This document shows, one piece after another, positions 60,560 to 64,000 of a DNA stretch of 64,000 nucleotides. The translations under genes and the position numbers were made by a program. Numbering within the stretch: position 1 is the first letter of the stretch; every line of letters starts with the position of its first letter. The stretch comes from an uncultured Clostridium sp. GTDB lineage: Bacteria > Bacillota > Clostridia > Clostridiales > Clostridiaceae. The notes beneath the pieces are model-generated. The model was given only the letters and a program-made list of their open reading frames with translations, was not told the DNA's origin and ran no database searches. Location: contig UQBY01000003.1 of assembly GCA_900539375.1 (NCBI GenBank), forward strand, positions 62,001 through 126,000, given 5' to 3'.

Positions 60560-60661
60560 TTAGAAAAATACCTTAAAACTTTTATACAAAATATACACCA
60601 ATATAATTCCTAAAGAAATCCATAATAAAGCTACAATGTATGATGATTTATTTTTCTTCAT
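60560..60661 (-). CDS. Tiny single-helix membrane protein (33 aa)
   Basis: A 33-residue ORF starts with ATG at 60661, one base after the stop of the pyruvate-kinase-like gene, with AGGAG in the end of that gene 17 bases upstream, so translation may be coupled. It has a Lys-rich N-terminus (MKKNKSS) and one hydrophobic helix (IVALLWISLGIILVYILY), then KSFKVFF. Its character is that of a real small membrane protein, but there is no direct support for expression. Confidence 0.5.
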   Translation of the reverse strand: MKKNKSSYIVALLWISLGIILVYILYKSFKVFF

Positions 60662-60662
60662 A

Positions 60663-61679
60663 TTAAAATATTTTCATACTCCTATATTCACTAATTAGGC
60701 TATTTAAAAAGTCTACTGTACTTATTGGTACTTTTCCAATAGAGGTTTCTCCTGCAAGAAGAAATCCATTTACTCCATTTTTTAAATGATTGAAAATACC
60801 TTCAACTTCTGATAAATTAGCTTCCTTTCCCTCTTTCATACTATTTAAAATATGAGTAGCTATAATAATATCTTTTCCTTTTGCAAGTTTAATTATTCTA
60901 TCTTCATAAATAGGAACATAAGATATTGAACTCTCTGGTATAAGGTCTCCTCTTCCTATTATTATTCCATCAGCTACTTCTAATATTTCTTTAATATTTT
61001 TTATTCCCTTTGGAGTTTCAATTTTAGCCCATATAATAGGTTTAAAATTAAAACTTTTTATATATTTTTTTAAATCAAATATATCCTCTTTTTTTTCTAC
61101 AAAAGAGGCACTTATTATATCAACTTTATTTTCTATAGCCCACTTTAAGTCTTTTTTATCCTTTAATGATAACCCCAAACCATCTCTTTTAAAGCCCTTT
61201 ATATTACATCCTTTTTCAGCTCTTACTATTCCACCTTTAATAGCTTCTGCTAATATTCCTGAAGAATTTTTATCTAATATTTTAAATTTCATTGTGTTAT
61301 CCTTCATTGTTATTTCTTCAATATTATTATTAATTAAAAACTCATTATTTAAATTTAATGGAATAACTTTATTACTATTAAAAGCTCCATTTTGCCCTTC
61401 TTTTTTATAAATATCCTCTCCACAAAATAAAACTTTTTCTTTATTATAAACTTTTAAAACATATATAAGCTTAGATGATACTCTTATTTTCCTTCCTGAA
61501 AGGTCTTGAAGTATATGTATATTTTCATCAGTTTCTTTTGCTATCTTTATTATTTCTAAAAATTCCTCATAATTGCCATGAGAAAAATTTAGCCTAAGAA
61601 CATTAGCTCCTGATTTTATTATTTCTTTAATAACTCTCTTTTCTTTAGTGCTTGGTCCTACAGTTGCTATTATATACAT
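60663..61679 (-). CDS. Pyruvate-kinase-like barrel protein, truncated and divergent
   Basis: Clearly derived from pyruvate kinase: IATVGPSTKEKRVIKEIIKSG, VLRLNFSHGNYEEF, the metal/lysine segment IIWAKIETPKG, GIIIGRGDL and a GFLLAGETSIGKVP ending. It is only 338 residues and lacks the C-terminal allosteric domain; normal enzymes have 470-590. Several positions differ: SGRKIRV for GPKIRTG, ATHILNSM for ATQMLESM, and LAGET for LSGET. It may be an enzyme with altered activity or a moonlighting relative. It is co-transcribed with the tiny membrane protein. A true pyk is expected elsewhere. Confidence 0.8.
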   Translation of the reverse strand: MYIIATVGPSTKEKRVIKEIIKSGANVLRLNFSHGNYEEFLEIIKIAKETDENIHILQDLSGRKIRVSSKLIYVLKVYNKEKVLFCGEDIYKKEGQNGAFNSNKVIPLNLNNEFLINNNIEEITMKDNTMKFKILDKNSSGILAEAIKGGIVRAEKGCNIKGFKRDGLGLSLKDKKDLKWAIENKVDIISASFVEKKEDIFDLKKYIKSFNFKPIIWAKIETPKGIKNIKEILEVADGIIIGRGDLIPESSISYVPIYEDRIIKLAKGKDIIIATHILNSMKEGKEANLSEVEGIFNHLKNGVNGFLLAGETSIGKVPISTVDFLNSLISEYRSMKIF

Positions 61680-61801
61680 AAAATCCCCCTTTTATTTTCT
61701 CTATATTTAATCTATTAATAAAACTCTTTAAATATACTTTAGTTCTAAATAATATTTATATTTAATAAACTTTTACTATACTTCATATTAGGAGTGACTT
61801 T

Positions 61802-62290
61802 ATGAAATTAAAAAAATTAATTACACCTTTAATATTTTCTTTATTTCTTACTAGTTGTAGTTTTAATGAGCCTAAATATATAAACCTTAAGAAAAAGGAA
61901 AGTATAAATTACTATTCTAATGAAGTCTATTTTAAAATTTTAAATAATGAAAAATATACTTTAACTATGTTTGATACAGATGTTTCAAAAAATACAACTA
62001 TTGATGAAGAAGAACAGGTTATAATTGAAAATTTTTTAAGTTCTTTAACTTCCTCTAACTATTTAAAAAAGAGTGATGATATTTTAAATAAAGAAGCTTT
62101 TCATCTTATAATTAAATTTAATGATAATAGCACCTATGTATTTAATATTTATGATGAAAATTTAGTTACTATATATCCTTGGGATGGAGTATTTTCTGAA
62201 GATATTATAACCTCTGATAATGTGCCTTTAAGATACAACCTATATGATTTTTGTACTCATATAAAAAATAGAGCTAAACTTTCAGGTTAA
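61802..62290 (+). CDS. Putative lipoprotein
   Basis: The N-terminal signal KKLITPLIFSLFLTSC ends in a lipobox (LTSC, Cys at residue 19), so the protein is exported and lipid-anchored. The mature part of about 143 residues is a charged beta-rich domain (FHLIIKFNDNSTYVFNIYD; GVFSEDIITSDNVPLRYNLYDF). I do not recognise a named family with confidence. GGAGTG lies before the ATG. It is a single gene ended by a shared terminator. Confidence 0.75.
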   Translation: MKLKKLITPLIFSLFLTSCSFNEPKYINLKKKESINYYSNEVYFKILNNEKYTLTMFDTDVSKNTTIDEEEQVIIENFLSSLTSSNYLKKSDDILNKEAFHLIIKFNDNSTYVFNIYDENLVTIYPWDGVFSEDIITSDNVPLRYNLYDFCTHIKNRAKLSG

Positions 62291-62292
62291 AT

Positions 62293-62330
62293 AAAAAGTA
62301 GAGTGAATATTTCTAATCACTCTACTTTTT
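62293..62330. terminator. Bidirectional terminator between the lipoprotein and folBK
   Basis: A perfect 14-base stem AAAAAGTAGAGTGA / TCACTCTACTTTTT with a 10-base loop, with T runs outward in both directions. Confidence 0.9.
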
Positions 62331-62341
62331 TAAATTTTATT

Positions 62342-63154
62342 CTATTTAACTTCTTCTAAAAGTCTAAATACTCTCTTATTTAATAAAGGATGTACTTTAT
62401 TTGGACATAACTCACTTAAAGGTTTTAATACAAAATATCTTTCTTCCATTCTTGGATGAGGTAAAATAAGTTCTTCATCTTCTAATATTAAATTATCATA
62501 AAAAACTATATCTATATCAATTATTCTAGGTCCCCATCTTAACTCTCTTACTCTCTTCATTTCATTTTCAATATTTAATAGCTTTTTTAATAAATCCTTT
62601 GGTGATAATAGAGTTTTTATTTTTAATGCCCCATTTAAAAATTCATCCTGTTCTAAGTATCCCCAAGGTTCTGTAACTATAAATGAAGATACCTTTTCTA
62701 TTTTTGTATTTTCTAAATTTTTTATAAAAGATATGGCTTCATTAAGATTTTTTTCTTTATCTCCCATATTACTTCCTATTGAAAGATAAGCTTCATGCCA
62801 ACTTCTTTCAATTTCAATAGCTGCATAATCTAAATGCCTTCCTATAGGAGCCCAAGGTTTTTTTAATGTAACTTTTACACTTTCAACTATTGGATAATTA
62901 ATTAAAGTATATTCTGCTACCTTTTCAGCTGCAGTTTCAATTAAGTCATAAGAAGTTTTTGTAAATTCTTTTTCTATTCCATGACAAAGTTCACCATAGT
63001 GAACACTTTTAGTTAAATCTCCAGTTTTCCCTGCCTCTTCTAAACTTAAAGTTAATTCTAAGTCTAAAATAAACTTTTGTCCTAAAGTTTTCTCTTCTTG
63101 AAATACTCCATGATTTGCAAATATTTCAACATTTTTTAAATATATTTTATCCAT
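62342..63154 (-). CDS. folK: Bifunctional dihydroneopterin aldolase / HPPK
   Basis: Fusion of two folate enzymes. Residues 1-118 are dihydroneopterin aldolase (FolB: IFANHGVFQEEKTLGQKF; SYDLIETAAEKVA; TLKKPWAPI). From residue 120 comes hydroxymethylpterin pyrophosphokinase (FolK: AYLSIGSNMGDKEKNL; VTEPWGYLEQDEFLNG; RWGPRIIDIDIVFYDN). Both active-site sets appear complete. At 270 residues it has the expected sum length. It follows folP by 8 bases on the same strand. Confidence 0.95.
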   Translation of the reverse strand: MDKIYLKNVEIFANHGVFQEEKTLGQKFILDLELTLSLEEAGKTGDLTKSVHYGELCHGIEKEFTKTSYDLIETAAEKVAEYTLINYPIVESVKVTLKKPWAPIGRHLDYAAIEIERSWHEAYLSIGSNMGDKEKNLNEAISFIKNLENTKIEKVSSFIVTEPWGYLEQDEFLNGALKIKTLLSPKDLLKKLLNIENEMKRVRELRWGPRIIDIDIVFYDNLILEDEELILPHPRMEERYFVLKPLSELCPNKVHPLLNKRVFRLLEEVK

Positions 63155-63162
63155 AAATCCCT

Positions 63163-63972
63163 CTATTTAGCTGACAATATTTTATCTGTCATAACTGCCG
63201 CTCTTTTATTTTCTAATACATCATGAACTCTTATAAATTCACAACCTTTCATTATTCCAATTACTGTTGTTGCAACTGTTCCTTCAACTCTTTTATCTAC
63301 TGGTAAATCTAATGTATTTCCTATCATTGATTTTCTTGATGTACCTAAAAGTATTGGAAGTTCTAATCTCTTTATAACATCAAGATTATTCATAACAATT
63401 AAATTTTCTTCATAAGTTTTAGCAAAACCTATTCCTGGGTCTAAGATAATATTTTCTCTCTTTACTCCAGCTTCCATTGCTATGTCTATACTTTCTATAA
63501 GGTCACTCATAACATCCTTCATTAAATTCTTATAAGGTATATTTTCTCTATTATGCATTAATATGCAAGGGACTTCATATTTTGCAGCAACCTTTGCCAT
63601 ATCTTTATCCTTTTTAAATCCCCATACATCATTAATTAAATCTGCACCAGCTTTTATTGCTTCCTCTGCTGTTTTTGCCTTATATGTATCTATAGATATT
63701 GGAACATCAAACTTTTCTTTTATTGCTTTTATTATTGGCACAACTCTCTTTATTTCCTCATCTGCTTCAACAACTTGGAAATTAGGTCTTGTAGATTCTC
63801 CACCTATATCAATTATGTCTGCACCATCTTTTATCATTTCTTCTACTCTCTTTATTGCTAATTCAAGTTCATTAAACTTTCCTCCATCTGAAAAAGAATC
63901 TGGAGTAACATTTAATATACCCATAATATAAGTTCTTTCACCTAAAACAAATTCCTTGTTACCAATTTTCAT
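63163..63972 (-). CDS. folP: Dihydropteroate synthase
   Basis: Joins pterin pyrophosphate to p-aminobenzoate; the target of sulfonamides. The motifs GILNVTPDSFSDGG, IDIGGESTRPNF, DLINDVWGF, DPGIGFAKT and the C-terminal RVHDVLENKRA are all present. At 269 residues it is full length. The ATG at 63972 is preceded by AGAGGG. It is followed by folBK, so the unit is folP-folBK; genes further upstream lie outside the window. Confidence 0.96.
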   Translation of the reverse strand: MKIGNKEFVLGERTYIMGILNVTPDSFSDGGKFNELELAIKRVEEMIKDGADIIDIGGESTRPNFQVVEADEEIKRVVPIIKAIKEKFDVPISIDTYKAKTAEEAIKAGADLINDVWGFKKDKDMAKVAAKYEVPCILMHNRENIPYKNLMKDVMSDLIESIDIAMEAGVKRENIILDPGIGFAKTYEENLIVMNNLDVIKRLELPILLGTSRKSMIGNTLDLPVDKRVEGTVATTVIGIMKGCEFIRVHDVLENKRAAVMTDKILSAK

Positions 63973-64000
63973 TTTTAATGCCCTCTTTCTTATTAAAATT

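Noticed and set aside
1..64000. CRISPR array, prophage or intact insertion sequence
   Set aside because: No regularly spaced repeats, no phage structural or integrase genes and no transposase were seen on either strand.

Overview
The window is a very AT-rich, low-GC Gram-positive chromosome segment, most likely from an anaerobic spore former of Clostridium sensu stricto. The evidence is an alpha/beta-type spore protein gene, a LonA/LonB protease pair, the short HisG plus HisZ form of ATP phosphoribosyltransferase, strong AGGAGG ribosome binding sites, and frequent TTG/GTG starts. Species cannot be settled from the window alone. Most genes lie on the minus strand. There is no prophage, no complete insertion sequence and no CRISPR array.

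Layout, left to right. 1-8.1 kb: protein quality control, engB(partial)-lonA-lonB-clpX-clpP-tig. 8.1-10.9 kb: a poorly known envelope operon with a TcaA-like membrane protein, a 48-residue cysteine-rich protein and a membrane-anchored protein. 11-17.6 kb: one histidine operon hisZGDBHAFIE with its own promoter, an operator-like palindrome and a terminator; hisC and a histidinol-phosphatase are absent. 17.7-22.9 kb: putP, then ppx-ppk for polyphosphate. 23-26.6 kb: thrC-thrB-ACT protein and a Nudix hydrolase. 26.6-32.1 kb: a DUF4272 protein, a spore protein, clpB under a CtsR operator, and mscS. 32.2-37 kb: three regulators (AraC fused to a GH39-like domain, and two tandem XRE-TPR proteins). 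37.3-42.8 kb: small and housekeeping genes (RNase H, hisS, lepB, pheA). 43-49.5 kb: a MATE transporter, an ADP-ribose pair (PARG-like plus NADAR) and a BirA-controlled operon (MaoC-like, bioY, thiolase, acyl-CoA ligase). 49.9-51 kb: a decayed patch with a broken RelE toxin beside an intact antitoxin, and a nuclease-domain remnant. 51-55.3 kb: the GGGtGRT/NifU-like pair, tRNA-Leu and a lipoteichoic acid synthase. 55.4-60.7 kb: csoR-copA copper efflux, then a fused AmtB-GlnK ammonium transporter behind a roughly 300-nt structured leader. 60.6-64 kb: a truncated pyruvate-kinase-like protein, a lipoprotein, and folP-folBK.

The most promising undescribed material is RNA-level. (1) Two intergenic loci near 42.9 kb and 49.6 kb look like sibling small RNAs. 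Each has the same TGAC-N8-GTCA palindrome 22 nt before a -10-like hexamer, two hairpins with CCC/CCCC loops, and an intrinsic terminator. C-rich loops of this kind are expected to bind Shine-Dalgarno sequences. (2) The amtB-glnK leader holds a long closing stem and a hairpin loop complementary both to an upstream segment and to the amtB ribosome binding site, which is the logic of a riboswitch-like switch. Both are read from sequence only and need comparative and experimental support.
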